Positions 1 to 10,973 of a stretch of 64,000 nt of DNA are shown piece by piece. Origin of the DNA: Oopsacas minuta (taxonomy: Eukaryota > Porifera > Hexactinellida > Lyssacinosida > Leucopsacidae). The notes beneath the pieces were generated by a model. The model was not told where the DNA came from, searched no databases, and saw only the letters and a program-made list of their open reading frames with translations. Each line of letters opens with the position of its first letter. Within the stretch, counting starts at the first letter, position 1. Position numbers and translations under genes: made by a program. The stretch covers positions 558,001 through 622,000 of the forward strand of contig JAKMXF010000133.1 in the NCBI GenBank assembly GCA_024704765.1. The letters run 5' to 3'.

Positions 1-671
1 GGGTGAGATATAATGCCGAGAAATCAAGAACTGGATTCTATTACACTACTCCTATTTATAAGTTTCGTATGAAATGTCATTTGTGTGACAGTCACTTCGA
101 AATTCAAACTGATCCTAAGAATTTTGATTACGAAGTAATCTCTGGCGCTTCACGGAAGAATGAGAGATGGAATCATGTAGAGGGAGAAACGATAGCTGTA
201 GGAGATAGCGAGGAAAAAGAGAAGATTAATACAGACCCTATGTATGCTCTGGAGCATGTAGTTGATGATAAAACCAAGGGAGAATCATATAACCCAAGTT
301 TGAAAGAAATTTATAGATCTTCTCTGTGTATGGACAAAGACTATGCGGTAAATTCTCTAATTAGGAAACATTTTAGAGGTGAAAAGAGAGAGTTACAAGC
401 ACAGGAGAAAATTGATCAAGCCTTGAAGGAAAAATGTTCAATTGATATACCACTGTTGCCAGAAAACCCAAAAGATATTAAATTAGCGAAAACAATAAAA
501 TTTGGTCAAATTAAGAAAAGGAAGAAGATTAAGTTGAAATCTCAGAATATTTTTGGTAAAATCCGAAATGGCAAATTTGATAAATTCCAATTGATACCCA
601 ATACAAAATCTGCCACAACTTCTCCCTCAATCTCAAAACTCAAGAAATCCGAACTTGTACGCTCTTCATAA
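1..671 (+). CDS. YJU2B: YJU2B/CCDC130-like splicing factor, 3' part
   Basis: C-terminal 223 or so codons of a CWC16/YJU2-family protein; the 5' part lies before the window. The reading frame enters at base 3 (GTG read as Val inside the gene, not a start). The conserved block beginning RYNAEK, then YYTTPIYKFRMKCHLC, holds the second CxxC of the family zinc site (about 25-28 of the visible part). The first CxxC would be upstream. The following segments (QTDP.NFDYEVISGA, ERW, TDPMYALEH, IPLLPENPKD) match human CCDC130 as I remember it. Family members act with the spliceosome in the nucleus. The tail is Lys-rich and low-complexity. Stop TAA at 669-671. The family call is firm; YJU2B rather than YJU2 rests on the middle segments. 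Confidence 0.88.
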   Translation, partial: VRYNAEKSRTGFYYTTPIYKFRMKCHLCDSHFEIQTDPKNFDYEVISGASRKNERWNHVEGETIAVGDSEEKEKINTDPMYALEHVVDDKTKGESYNPSLKEIYRSSLCMDKDYAVNSLIRKHFRGEKRELQAQEKIDQALKEKCSIDIPLLPENPKDIKLAKTIKFGQIKKRKKIKLKSQNIFGKIRNGKFDKFQLIPNTKSATTSPSISKLKKSELVRSS

Positions 672-1142
672 GAGATGTTAATATATTTTTCAATAATGTA
701 TGATTAAATTACTGAAGCAGTTCTTCATGGATTTTGTTAGTTGCATTTATGTGTGTCTTATTTAATACATTTCACAAACGTTTACAACTCCTCTTCTATC
801 TGGTTTGTTTTTTATCATGTTGCAAAACAGGCTATTTATTTGTCTTTTACATGACTTCCCCTTTTCTTAATTAAGAGACAACATTGAGTCTGTTCCGCTC
901 TGTTAATTAATCAAGTTCCCTAAAAGGTGCTAAGAATTTATGTTGCTGCAGGAAAGAGATTGAATCTTCATTGATATTATCCCTGGTCGTAGTCTGTCTT
1001 GTTGAATATTATGGGTACTTTCACCTCACGTTATTTCGGTATATAGAAATAGAAAATACCAGCTTACATCGTCGATAAATTGTTATCTGTACAAGTTGGT
1101 AAATACACTGCGTATTATTTGTTCTCTGCAATATCTAGCCAA
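672..1142. other. spacer YJU2B-IFT88
   Basis: About 470 bases, AT-rich, with no open frame of interest. It should hold the YJU2B 3' end and the IFT88 promoter/5' UTR. An AG at 1137-1138 lies four bases before the IFT88 start and could be a splice acceptor. Confidence 0.5.
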
Positions 1143-3590
1143 ATGCAAAATTTGCATCTAGCCCCTGACAATGATGAAGATGACTTGTACATCTTTGAAG
1201 ATGCTCAGCATCAAGATCTTGATTTAGACATGTTAGATCAAGACGAAGGGTTTCAGAAAGCAGTAAAGACCAGCTATGCTAACAGACCCCCTCTACCTGG
1301 TGCTCTAAGTGCAAGAGGACTCCCTAATACCGCGGCGAAAGGGGCTCCGGAAGGGACAGCAGCTGGGAATAGGGAGGGTCCCGCACGCCCTATGACAGCG
1401 ATCAGAGGGGCCGGGTTCACTAGTACAACCAGTCAACCCGCTATCGTTGGATTCAATGAGCAGACCATGGCACCCATCAAGGATAAATCTGAAGAAACTC
1501 CTGAAGATGCAATCAAATTGTTAGAAAAGAGGATAAATGAATTACTGGAGGAGAGTGCTATTCTAGAGAGCAGAGGACAACATAAGGAGGCACTGGACAA
1601 GGCGAAAGATGCCGCGAGGAAGGAACGAATACTCTGTACACAACGAGATCAAGCTTCTTTCAGCGATCAGATCAATCTAGACCTCACATACTATGCCCTA
1701 TTCAATCTAGCTAACCAGTACCGATCTAACCAGCTATACTCCGAAGCACTTAACGCCTACCTTATGATAGTAAAGAACAAACTATTCAATAACGGAAGCC
1801 GTCTCAGAGTGAATATGGGTAATGTATATTTTGCTCAGAAGAAATACCTACAAGCAGTTAAGATGTACCAAATGGCATTAGATCAAATATCTGATCAGCA
1901 TCACAAACACATAAGAGCTAAAATCCTAAAGAATATAGGATCTGCTCTACTGTCTATGGGTAGATATCAGGACGCTATTACCTCGTTTGAACAAGCAATG
2001 GTTGAAGTGCCTTGTCATACATCTGTGTATAATCTAATTCTTACTTATTTTGCTGTTGGAGACTCTGAAAAGATGAAAAGAGCTTATGAACGTCTCGTTA
2101 AGATCCCGATTGGTTTGGATAATGATGAAAAGTATGCTCTCGCTACTGATGCGGATGCTCAACAGAAATTACTGCTGGAAGTGATTAAAGACGATAGCCT
2201 CGCGAAATGGGAGAAGGAGAAGAAAGGAACAGTAGAACGATACATCCTATCAGCTGGTAAGGTCATTGCGCCTGTTATCGCGCCCTCTTTCGCTGTTGGT
2301 TACGACTGGTGTATTGAAAAAGTCAAACTATCTCCCTATGCACATCTGGCTTGTGAACTAGAGATAAGTAAAGCTCTAACATTCCTTAAGAACAAAGACG
2401 TAACCCATGCCATGGATACTCTTAAAATATTCGAAAAGAAGGATAGCAATATGGCTAGTACTGCCTCCAACAATTTAGCTTTTCTATACTACCATGAGAG
2501 TGATATGAATCTAGCTGAGAAGTATGCAGACAAATCTATTAAGGAGGATAGATATAATCCTCATGCTCTGGTGAACAAAGGGTGTTGTCTATTCAACAAG
2601 GGAGACTATAAGGGAGCTATTTCTCACTTTGAAGAGGCGTTACGCATGGACGCTACTCTAACCGAGGCTCTGCATAACCTAGGAGTATCTTATAAACAGG
2701 AGAACAGATACCCAGAAGCTCTAGAAGTATTTCTCAAACTCCATTCTCTACTTCCCTCCAGTCCTAACGTATTCTTTATGATAGCAGACCTATACGACAG
2801 TATGGATGATATACCTAATGCAATGGAATGGTTCCTCCAGCTGCTTTCTCTCACACCTACAGACCCAGACGTATTAACACGCCTCGCTGACATATTTGAG
2901 AGAGATCACGATATGTCACAAGCATTTCAATATCGTTATGAAGCCTATAAATACTACCCATCTGATATAAGTAATATATCGTGGCTAGGTGCTTACTATA
3001 TGGAATCTCAGTTCGTAGAGAAAGCAATAATATTCTTTGAGAGAGCTACACAGATCCAGCCAGGAGAAGTCAGATGGAGACTGATGGTAGCTAGCTGTCA
3101 TAGAAGAATAGGGAACTACCAGTTAGCACTACAGATGTATAAGGACATTAACGAACAGTTCCCGGAAAACACAGAGTGTCTTAAGTTCTTAGTGCATATG
3201 TGTACTGATTTGGGTTTAAAGGAGGGTTCAGAGTATACTGCTAGGCTGAAGAGGGCTGAGAGAGCTAAAGAGCTGAGACAGCAGAGAGAGCATAGTGGGA
3301 AGAGAGGAGGGAGTGAATCTCGTGAGAACTCTGGGGAGATTAAAGGGAGAGTACTGTCTGGAGGAGGAGGGACTTCAAAGAATCCTACTTCTAATTCTAA
3401 GCTCCCTATTGGTGGTGTGAGAAATGATACACCCGAGAGAAATAGAAAGCAGTATAATCTTGATTCTGGTTATACTGATCCTCTGGGAGATACACCACAA
3501 AGACCAAGGACATCTGCTAGAGTTCATAAACAGGAACCTGAAGATGAGTTTGGAGATGAAGAACTGGGAGAAGATCTACTTCCTGAATAG
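1143..3590 (+). CDS. IFT88: Intraflagellar transport protein 88 (IFT-B, TPR protein)
   Basis: 815 aa in one uninterrupted exon (human IFT88 is about 824 aa with many introns). The start is the ATG at 1143, because the protein then begins MQNLHLAPDNDEDDLY like the family N-terminus; the frame is open further up but only from a TTG. Order: acidic N-terminus, linker with RPMTA and AGFT motifs, a charged helix, then TPR repeats over about residues 170-700. Landmarks include NLDLTY.LFNLANQY, APVI..SFA.GYDWC and DRYNPHALVNKG. The C-terminal tail ends EELGEDLLPE, as in vertebrate IFT88. The protein is a core IFT-B subunit needed to build cilia, so the organism is probably ciliated. No frameshift or missing block is visible. 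Confidence 0.97.
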   Translation: MQNLHLAPDNDEDDLYIFEDAQHQDLDLDMLDQDEGFQKAVKTSYANRPPLPGALSARGLPNTAAKGAPEGTAAGNREGPARPMTAIRGAGFTSTTSQPAIVGFNEQTMAPIKDKSEETPEDAIKLLEKRINELLEESAILESRGQHKEALDKAKDAARKERILCTQRDQASFSDQINLDLTYYALFNLANQYRSNQLYSEALNAYLMIVKNKLFNNGSRLRVNMGNVYFAQKKYLQAVKMYQMALDQISDQHHKHIRAKILKNIGSALLSMGRYQDAITSFEQAMVEVPCHTSVYNLILTYFAVGDSEKMKRAYERLVKIPIGLDNDEKYALATDADAQQKLLLEVIKDDSLAKWEKEKKGTVERYILSAGKVIAPVIAPSFAVGYDWCIEKVKLSPYAHLACELEISKALTFLKNKDVTHAMDTLKIFEKKDSNMASTASNNLAFLYYHESDMNLAEKYADKSIKEDRYNPHALVNKGCCLFNKGDYKGAISHFEEALRMDATLTEALHNLGVSYKQENRYPEALEVFLKLHSLLPSSPNVFFMIADLYDSMDDIPNAMEWFLQLLSLTPTDPDVLTRLADIFERDHDMSQAFQYRYEAYKYYPSDISNISWLGAYYMESQFVEKAIIFFERATQIQPGEVRWRLMVASCHRRIGNYQLALQMYKDINEQFPENTECLKFLVHMCTDLGLKEGSEYTARLKRAERAKELRQQREHSGKRGGSESRENSGEIKGRVLSGGGGTSKNPTSNSKLPIGGVRNDTPERNRKQYNLDSGYTDPLGDTPQRPRTSARVHKQEPEDEFGDEELGEDLLPE

Positions 3591-4281
3591 CTGGATAAGT
3601 TATCATTTAAATGGCTAATCGATCACTATAATGTTATTCGTGTGTTGCTATTATTAATTATGTTCTAATATAGAAATTCCCTAAAGTAATGGTCAGATTA
3701 ATTCGTACAGAAAGCGACTTCTATGCCCACTAAAATTATTTTAGTATAACTGAGATACAGCAAGATCATAGGCATAAAAGTACCGGTCCAGTCCGATCCC
3801 GGTTTGTACGGTTTGTAACGTTTTGCAATGCTGTTTCATATCTAATACTTTATACAGTTTTCTTCCTCATATATTGAACAATTAACTATAATTTCCTACT
3901 GGTTACCGATCAGGTTTTTAGTTCATGGCTATTAGAAGTATGGCTATCTCCTTCAACCAAGTGGTTAATGGGTGGAGAAGAATATACGCCACATGATTAA
4001 CTTGTAGTCTAAGACTATTAATTTGATACTTTATATTTATTTCTATTGAAGCAGGCTAACGTATATAAATTCTTAAAATTTTGATAAAATATGGTTTCAT
4101 TGACAAAATAAGGTTAATATCTCATTGTTCTACCATACAGTGTGAAATCAGATAAAATTTTTCTGCAAATTTTGAATTCTTTCCTAATCTCTTGATATAT
4201 GAAATCAGTTTATTAGGCAGTATTTACATATACATAATAGTCTCTTATATGTAACTAATACTATTTCTATATAATTAGTGG
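3591..4281. other. spacer IFT88-RUNDC3-like
   Basis: About 690 bases of AT-rich DNA; no gene seen. A weak imperfect hairpin lies around 3950-3985. The last bases (TAG at 4276-4278, three bases before the next ATG) could be a splice acceptor. Confidence 0.4.
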
Positions 4282-5661
4282 ATGGATATAAATAGTATAC
4301 GGAGTGCCACACCCACTCATGATTCTTCTGCCGGATCTTCTACCGGGAGTGATCCCAGGTTTATGACACAATCTGAGTTGCTAACTTTGAAACAAGCGCA
4401 AGGTGATACCCATAAGCGTAATCTTATCGATGTGTGTAGGATGTGTATCAAATCGCTTGTTGATACATCTGCATTCCAGAGTATTCTCGATGACAACGAG
4501 CATTTGAATAATTTCTGTGTTATCGTGGAGTACTTGTTCCTGTATCGGTTACTCCCTCATAAGAAGAACTCATGGTTTGGACCAGAGGAACCATTCTCAC
4601 CTTGGAGTGTGGTATCAGCCTTCAAGAAGCAAGGTCAAAGTTTTCGTCTCCTCAAGCTAGAGACTCAATCTATACAAACTATTGAGGAAATGTGTGTTGG
4701 ATCCCCGCCTATTACAAAGTTCAGGGCTTGGCTGAGACTGGCTCTGCTCGAGAAGAGATTCGCGGAATATTACAGTATCCTTGCGGGTAACAGTAATTTG
4801 GTTTCACAGTATTATGAGTCTGGTTCTTGTTTCCACGGAGAAGACGGTCAAATACTCAGCGAAAATTTCAAATGTCTAAACTCAATTGACTTCTTACTCT
4901 GTCTCAAGGACTTCTCATGTCCAGGAGAGATTCATTTGGTGATTAATTTCTCTCCGTATCTTCAATACACACAAACACCTGAGAGTCAAGTAGCTGACGA
5001 ATTGGAGAGGTTGAGATTTGCTAACCCAGGACTGCAAGATGAAAATAACCTAGCTGAATTGTTGAGGAAAGAACGTGAACAGAAATTATTTTATGAGGAG
5101 ATGATTCGTTCAAAAGATGAAGAGATACAGTCTCTACAGGAGCTGAATTCTGAACTAACAGCTGATCGCTCTGAAAAGGAACACATCATTCTAGAACTAC
5201 AGGGACTATTGGAACAGACGCAGAATGCTCTTAGGGAGAGTCAAAACCATCAGGATAAGAAACCATGGATACCCAATATGCCTAGTCTAGCCTTTATGCG
5301 GGGTGGAGGGGAACACACTCATAATAACATTGAGAGTAGAGACGATCCAAACAGTGATTTTGTTAGTTTTGGAGCTTACACTTCAGGTAAAGTCCCTCAA
5401 GATCCTGACCTATGGAGTAGACCTCTAGAGGAGAATCCTATACGCAAGAAACAGAGTAAAACCCTACCCAGTACTGATCCTCGACCCTCTACTGAACCTT
5501 TAGCTACTATCCTTACCCACCCACCTATCTCTCCTCTAATCCTCATGTCCAATGAGGACCCTCTCCTCCCTACAGAACCTCAGTCTAACACACAACCTAC
5601 CGATAATGCATTTGGACATATCAATCTTGACTATTCCCTGCATAACGGTAACTCACATTGA
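4282..5661 (+). CDS. RUN-domain protein, RUNDC3-like
   Basis: 459 aa, single exon; an in-frame TAG lies just upstream of the chosen ATG. Residues about 46-230 form a RUN domain: RNLIDVCRMCIKSLV, then FCVIVEYLFLYRLL, WFGPEEPFSPW, RAWLRLALLEKRFAEYYS and FSPYLQYTQ. The order and wording are closest to RUNDC3A/B (Rap2-interacting protein X), especially the WFG...W segment and the YTPYL-FTQ-like end. A charged coiled coil follows at about 253-322 (AELLRKEREQ..., IILELQGLLEQ), where RUNDC3 also has one. The last 130 residues are Pro/Ser/Thr-rich and probably disordered. RUN domains bind small GTPases and link to membrane traffic. No FYVE domain is present, so RUFY is less likely. Confidence 0.8.
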   Translation: MDINSIRSATPTHDSSAGSSTGSDPRFMTQSELLTLKQAQGDTHKRNLIDVCRMCIKSLVDTSAFQSILDDNEHLNNFCVIVEYLFLYRLLPHKKNSWFGPEEPFSPWSVVSAFKKQGQSFRLLKLETQSIQTIEEMCVGSPPITKFRAWLRLALLEKRFAEYYSILAGNSNLVSQYYESGSCFHGEDGQILSENFKCLNSIDFLLCLKDFSCPGEIHLVINFSPYLQYTQTPESQVADELERLRFANPGLQDENNLAELLRKEREQKLFYEEMIRSKDEEIQSLQELNSELTADRSEKEHIILELQGLLEQTQNALRESQNHQDKKPWIPNMPSLAFMRGGGEHTHNNIESRDDPNSDFVSFGAYTSGKVPQDPDLWSRPLEENPIRKKQSKTLPSTDPRPSTEPLATILTHPPISPLILMSNEDPLLPTEPQSNTQPTDNAFGHINLDYSLHNGNSH

Positions 5662-6173
5662 TTAGATAAATTAGAATTGCCTCTTTTATTGGAGAGGATA
5701 CTAATGGCCTTACCTCACACTTGTTGTTATCAGTATGTACTTATTCGCTATTGTTGTATGGTGGTCTTATATTTATAGATTGTGTTGAATATTAGAAGTT
5801 TATATTGTATTGTAATGCTATGTTTGAATTTTCTATTGGGCCTCTTTTGCGTAATTTATTGAAAGGTATTCCCTCGACCACTTTGCATGGCCACAACTCG
5901 AAAACTATTAGTGGTCAAAATTGCAAAAATCTAGGCCAAGGGTGCCTTTTTCCCGAAATTAGGTCTCGGGGCAATTCGTCCTACCAATGAGACACTACAC
6001 TGGAGACTTATATGGAGGACACATGCCTTAATGAAGCCAGATTGAGGTCTTGAAAATAACTAAATACGTAGTATTTGCCGTGAATCCCCAAAAGTATAAT
6101 ATAATTTACACAACATTCGAATTTCTCATTTATTATTTTATATTATTATTATTTCCTTTGAAAGTTCAAACAA
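5662..6173. other. spacer before transglutaminase
   Basis: About 510 bases. A short inverted repeat (GACCACT / AGTGGTC) lies near 5877-5925 in a slightly GC-richer patch (5870-5990) that could be an old repeat. Otherwise nothing is seen. Confidence 0.35.
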
Positions 6174-8300
6174 ATGTGTAATGGACAGAGCAAATCCAAG
6201 GCTCGTGACCCAGCTAATTACGGCAGTACTAAGAAGGAGCGCCAGCAACAAGCCCAGCTGGAGAACATACAGCTGAGACTTGATGTAGATGAATTGAAGA
6301 AGCTTCATCACTCAGCTGATTACAAATGTACTACTGAATTCCTAGCCAGAGAATACCTTGTAGTGAGGAGATGTTGCCCTCTTAAATTCAATATAGAATC
6401 TCGCAATACTGATCTAACTAAGATGAAGCTAGAGGAAGCATGGTTAGTCGTATCAGAAGATGACAAAATGAAAGTTGAAATTGAAATTGAAACTACTAGT
6501 AAGTTTCTATTGAAAGCACGAGCTATTCTATCTGCTACTACTCCTGTTGGTTTGTATGAGAATTTATTGATCAGTTTGATTCCTGCTAAAGAAGACTCAG
6601 AATTCGAAGAGATGACTCTTAGCACTAAACACTCAGTATTCGTAGCATTCAATCCCTGGAATAAAGATGAGCTCGTCTTCCTTGAAGATGAAGCAGAACG
6701 TGCTGAGTATGTGCAGAATGATCGTGGAGTTGTTTGGATGTCTAACTTAGTGCCTTGTCCATGGTTCTTCGCACAACATCAAGAATCAGTCCTGGCCGTA
6801 TTGTCTCGCATTTTCAAAGAGAGTGAACCTACTCATGAGCAGCTTACTAACCCTATTCAGGTGTCTAGAATTATCGCCAAATACTTGGTGGATAAGATAT
6901 TAGTTGGGAAATGGACTGGAGACTACGGACACGGTAAAGATCCTGCCTCTTGGAGGACAACTCCTCAGATATTGAAAGAATACCTAGAGACATCTATATC
7001 AGTCCGCTACGGACAGTGTTGGGTATTCACAGCTGTTTTGTGCTCACTCTTGAGAGGAATTGGTATTCCATCTCGTCCTGTCACTAACTATAACTCTGCT
7101 CATGACATTAATACAGTCACTGATACATCAGACTTGCAGGTGGATTTCTTTATGGATCAGAACGGTAACCCGATAGAAGAGAAGAACAGAGATTTTCTCT
7201 GGAACTTTCACACTTGGACTGAATTATGGCTTAACAGGACTGATCTGAGCGATTCCATACTTAATGGAAAGAAAGTATCACTTGTTGGTTGGCAAGTTAT
7301 TGATTCTACTCCCCAAGAATCCGGCAGGTCAATCCTCGGTCCCGCTAGCCTGTCTGCAGTCAAGGAAGGGTGTATTGGAATTCCATTCGACACAGAGTGT
7401 ATCTATGGAGGAGTTAACGCAGATCATGTCTTCTATATAAAGAACTTGGATGGTAGTTTTAAGGAAATATTTCGTGACACCAATATTGTAGGTAGAAATA
7501 TCAGCACTAAGGCAGTAGGTAAAATGGACAGAAGTGATATAACAGGTCTCTACAAGTACAGAGAGGGTAGTTTCGAGGAAAGAGAGCGTTTCCAGAAGGC
7601 ACATAGTAAAAGTATTGCACAAGAATTAGCTGTCATAAATCAAAAAGTTCAGATTGAATTTCTCGCTCAAGATGTTATAGTTGGACACGAGTTCGTTGGT
7701 CATATAGAAGTGTCTAATAATTCACCTCAGCTGTTCCAAGCAATGGTATTAGCTAAAGCATTTCTAGTACGTCACAATGGGCATATTATCAAGTCAATAT
7801 TTGAGGCTAGACATCCATGGAAGAAATTCCATGCTCGCGACATGGTTGCTATGGACTTTTCGCTGAAACCTGATAAATATATGGAGTATTTGCACGATCA
7901 GCCGTTCATAATGGCATATGTGTATGTTCAATTAAAGGAGACTAACCAGAAAATACTGAGCGAATGTAGCTATCATTTTGTTGTTAACCCTCCTAAAGTA
8001 ACTGTACCTGACACTGTGAGGGCATACGAGCCGTTCAATCTTAATTTCACTTTTGTGAATCCGCTAAAAACCGCACTTCATGATGTCGAGATAATCGGAC
8101 ACGGTATCAAATCTTCTACTCAAGGTTTCGAGCTCGTAATAGGTGAATTAGCTGCTGAAGAATCTGTGAATGAGATGCATTATCTGAAGTTCTTCAAAGA
8201 AGGCAGATATAAAATGATGATTACTGTATACTCCAAAGAGTTACCTCCCTCTTCCTGTCTAGCTGACATCAGTGTGGTATCAGCTGTTGGACTAAACTAA
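6174..8300 (+). CDS. Transglutaminase (protein-glutamine gamma-glutamyltransferase)
   Basis: 708 aa in one exon. The fold order is that of animal transglutaminases: N-terminal beta-sandwich (about 50-170), catalytic core (about 180-490) and two C-terminal beta-barrels (about 500-708). The Cys-His-Asp triad is intact: Cys282 in YGQCWVF, His346 in FHTWTELW and Asp377 in WQVIDSTPQE. The Trp of GKWTGDYG (247) matches the family oxyanion Trp. SRPVTNYNSAHD and the EERERF calcium-site segment are also present. The enzyme should crosslink Gln and Lys side chains in a calcium-dependent way. There is no signal peptide. The N-terminus starts MCNGQ; the Cys could carry a lipid, but this is a guess. Compared with TG2 it has an extra charged helix of about 45 residues at the start. 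Confidence 0.95.
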   Translation: MCNGQSKSKARDPANYGSTKKERQQQAQLENIQLRLDVDELKKLHHSADYKCTTEFLAREYLVVRRCCPLKFNIESRNTDLTKMKLEEAWLVVSEDDKMKVEIEIETTSKFLLKARAILSATTPVGLYENLLISLIPAKEDSEFEEMTLSTKHSVFVAFNPWNKDELVFLEDEAERAEYVQNDRGVVWMSNLVPCPWFFAQHQESVLAVLSRIFKESEPTHEQLTNPIQVSRIIAKYLVDKILVGKWTGDYGHGKDPASWRTTPQILKEYLETSISVRYGQCWVFTAVLCSLLRGIGIPSRPVTNYNSAHDINTVTDTSDLQVDFFMDQNGNPIEEKNRDFLWNFHTWTELWLNRTDLSDSILNGKKVSLVGWQVIDSTPQESGRSILGPASLSAVKEGCIGIPFDTECIYGGVNADHVFYIKNLDGSFKEIFRDTNIVGRNISTKAVGKMDRSDITGLYKYREGSFEERERFQKAHSKSIAQELAVINQKVQIEFLAQDVIVGHEFVGHIEVSNNSPQLFQAMVLAKAFLVRHNGHIIKSIFEARHPWKKFHARDMVAMDFSLKPDKYMEYLHDQPFIMAYVYVQLKETNQKILSECSYHFVVNPPKVTVPDTVRAYEPFNLNFTFVNPLKTALHDVEIIGHGIKSSTQGFELVIGELAAEESVNEMHYLKFFKEGRYKMMITVYSKELPPSSCLADISVVSAVGLN

Positions 8301-9226
8301 CAACTGGTTGGAGTATGGACTTATAACCTTAGATCTCTTTTATATTTAAAGTCGTTAGTGACTTTCTTTTTTTATTTTATTATATCTATACTAGACTCTT
8401 TAGCTTTGTACTCAAATTATATTTGTATTAAATATTCTCATTAATCTGAATAGCTAAAATTTTCCATGGCATATATCTACTCTGAAAATGTGTACTGCTA
8501 GTGCAAAATGTATGAGCTGGATGATTTTCTCGCCTCCAGCTCCAGATACGACTTGTAGGCGTAGTTACATACATACCAATAATACCTAATGGTTGAGAGA
8601 AATGTATGGCCATAAGTTTGAATCAATTCAAACCCACACGATAGCAAGAGCACTTGGCTGCTGCAACAATTACGATATTGTAATAAGATATTGTCAGATA
8701 TTTACTTTGTAACTTACTCCATTTACCTTACTTTAAATTTGACCTATTTTGTAACAGTATTTTGTTACAAACTATTTTGTAACTATCATCATAATCAAGC
8801 TTTATGGGATACTTATGAGCATATATAGAATGTCTGGTTCATATCCTCATTCGTTTAGACCATTTGTAATTTGTCCAAGTTTAGATTCTTGTACGGGTAT
8901 ACATTTCTAAATGAAAGGTTCATTTACTAATTAATCTATAAGATTAATAGTTATTTCCGTTATCTAAATTAAATGACTTCCTTGACACAATTTCATCTTT
9001 GCCAACTGTCCCGATATTGGCAGGGTCATGATTTTCCCCTGACATTAATTTGATGAGCTAATGTCCCGCGAAACGTGAATTTCCAGCTTTTTTTGTAGAC
9101 CAGAATAATACTAATATGTTACGTTCCGCCTTCCCTTGCTTGAGTTATTAGCAAAAATATTTCGAAAGAAATAGCTCAATACAAATTCAATGCTAATCTG
9201 AGTTAACCTGATGATATCTTAACACG
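8301..9226. other. spacer transglutaminase-SPTLC2a
   Basis: About 925 bases without a gene. A 9-bp-arm hairpin (TTTGTAACA / TGTTACAAA) lies near 8750-8773, with further TTTTGTAAC copies beside it. CCTGATGAT at 9207-9215 recurs upstream of the tandem paralogue (11927-11935). Confidence 0.4.
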
Positions 9227-10973
9227 ATGGCTACGAAACGATTTACCGCACATGAATTTACGAGAATAAATCTCTCCGAACATAACTTAGGAAAACAAGC
9301 AAAAGATTTCCAACCAAATGTTCGACAGAGCCACCCCAAATTGCATATCTTATATATATTCCGGTTCTACTTTACATACGCATTGATCTACCTAGCTGGG
9401 TATGTAAGAGAATTTGTCCATTGGTTCCTACCGGCTAATAGTACCTACCTTCCAGTGGATACAGAGAAAAATATAAGAGCTGGTATCCAGTCTGTTGTAG
9501 ATGGACATGCTGGTTTCTATCTACGTAATGTATTCCTACCGGTTAATGCATGCTTCCACACACCGCTTACAGGGAGTCCTTCTGTTAAATTTGAGATCAG
9601 AGAGAGGAAACGGAATCACATATTTGAACCATTGTTCGAGCTGACTGGTAAAACCCGTAAAGCATTGAACTTTGGTTCTTATAACTATCTAGGTGAATAT
9701 ATACAGTTACATATTTTGAGCATTCCTTTTAGTGACTTATGATAACCGTTTATTTTTCGTAGGATTTGCTCAGAATGATGGGCCGTGTGTAGAGGCGTCA
9801 AAAGTCACAGTTGAGAAGTATGGAATAGGGATGGGATCATCCAGATCAGAAATGGGGTCTCTACAGCTACACAGAGATCTAGAAAAACTTGTAGCAGAAT
9901 TCCTAGGAAAGGAAGATGCTGCAACCTTTGGAATGGGGTTTATAACAAATGCTGGTAATATTCCGGCAATTCTAGGAAAAGGATGTCTGTTGATAAGTGA
10001 TGAATTGAATCATGCATCTATTGTACTGGGAGCTAAACTGGGGACAGCTAACATTAGAACCTTCAAACATAACGATATGTATGATCTAGAAAAGAAATTG
10101 AAAAAGGTATGTACCATTTAGCAATGGAATAGAATGAAATAATACATTTCTTTGTATTTATAGGCTATTATCGAAGGTCAACCTAAAACAAGAAGGCCTT
10201 GGAAGAAGATAATAGTAATAGTAGAAGGAATATACAGCATGGAAGGTACTATATCCTATATTCCTTCCTTAATAGCTCTGAAACAGAAATACAAGTTCTA
10301 CATCTGGCTAGATGAGGCACATAGCATTGGAGCAATGGGTCCTACAGGTAGAGGTGTGGTTGAGTACTGGGGCAGCGATGCAAACGAGATCGACATAATG
10401 ATGGGCACGTTCTCTAAGAGCTTTGGAGCACATGGTGGTTATATCGCTTCTACCAAAGCTGTAGTGTCTCACATCCGTAGACAAACTCACACTAACTATG
10501 CATCTGCAATGACTCCCGGAGTAGCTATGCAGATATACTCAAGTCTGAGGATAATAATGGGTAGAGATGATAGATATCCTAATGACGGTCAGAGACGTAT
10601 ACGACGGCTAGCAGAGAATACTCGATATTTCCGTTCTGAGCTCTATAAGAGAGGTCTTGTGGTTTATGGAGCTGATGATTCCCCTATTGTCCCTCTCATA
10701 ATATTTACGCCAAATCAGCTTGACATTATTTCAAGGACTTTCATGCATATCGGTATAGGAATAGTAACTGTTGGTTACCCGGCTACACCTCTCCTAGAGT
10801 GTAGATTAAGATTTTGCTTATCAGCAGCTCACACCCGAGATATGCTAGATTACTGTCTCCATACTATCGATGACGTAAGCGAAATGTTTGGGCTCGCTTT
10901 CCTTAAAAACAGACCCATCCCTCCCATTCCATTTCCTACTCCTCATGAACAATTCAAGAACTTTATAACCTGA
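9227..10973 (+). CDS. SPTLC2: Serine palmitoyltransferase, SPTLC2 type, copy a
   Basis: Three exons: 9227-9692, 9763-10106 and 10164-10973. The introns are 70 and 57 nt, both GT-AG, and all phases fit, giving 539 aa (human SPTLC2 is 562). The protein has an N-terminal hydrophobic segment (about 40-65), then an alpha-oxoamine synthase fold: LNFGSYNYLGFAQN across the first junction, GSSRSEMGS, DELNHAS, LDEAHS (Asp about 320) and GTFSKSFGAHGGY with the PLP lysine at about 355. The lysine marks SPTLC2/3 rather than the inactive SPTLC1 subunit. SPT condenses serine and palmitoyl-CoA in the ER, the first step of sphingolipid synthesis. A tandem paralogue follows at 12017-14248. Exon 3 begins with a tract identical to the paralogue, then diverges sharply. 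Confidence 0.93.
10173..10605. repeat. identical tract shared with 13454-13886
   Basis: By eye these 433 bases of exon 3 match 13454-13886 base for base; similarity continues with a few changes for about 45 more bases. Flanking exon and intron sequence of the two genes differs strongly. This fits a gene conversion tract. Confidence 0.8.

Noticed and set aside
940-956. Possible RFX X-box upstream of IFT88 (GTTGCTGCAGGAAAG)
   Set aside because: Only the left half-site fits; the right half lacks the RRNRAC pattern and the match is no better than chance.
10308-10490. Minus-strand frames inside the SPTLC2 exons, identical in both copies
   Set aside because: They are antisense shadows of the conserved catalytic core; their identity reflects the conversion tract.
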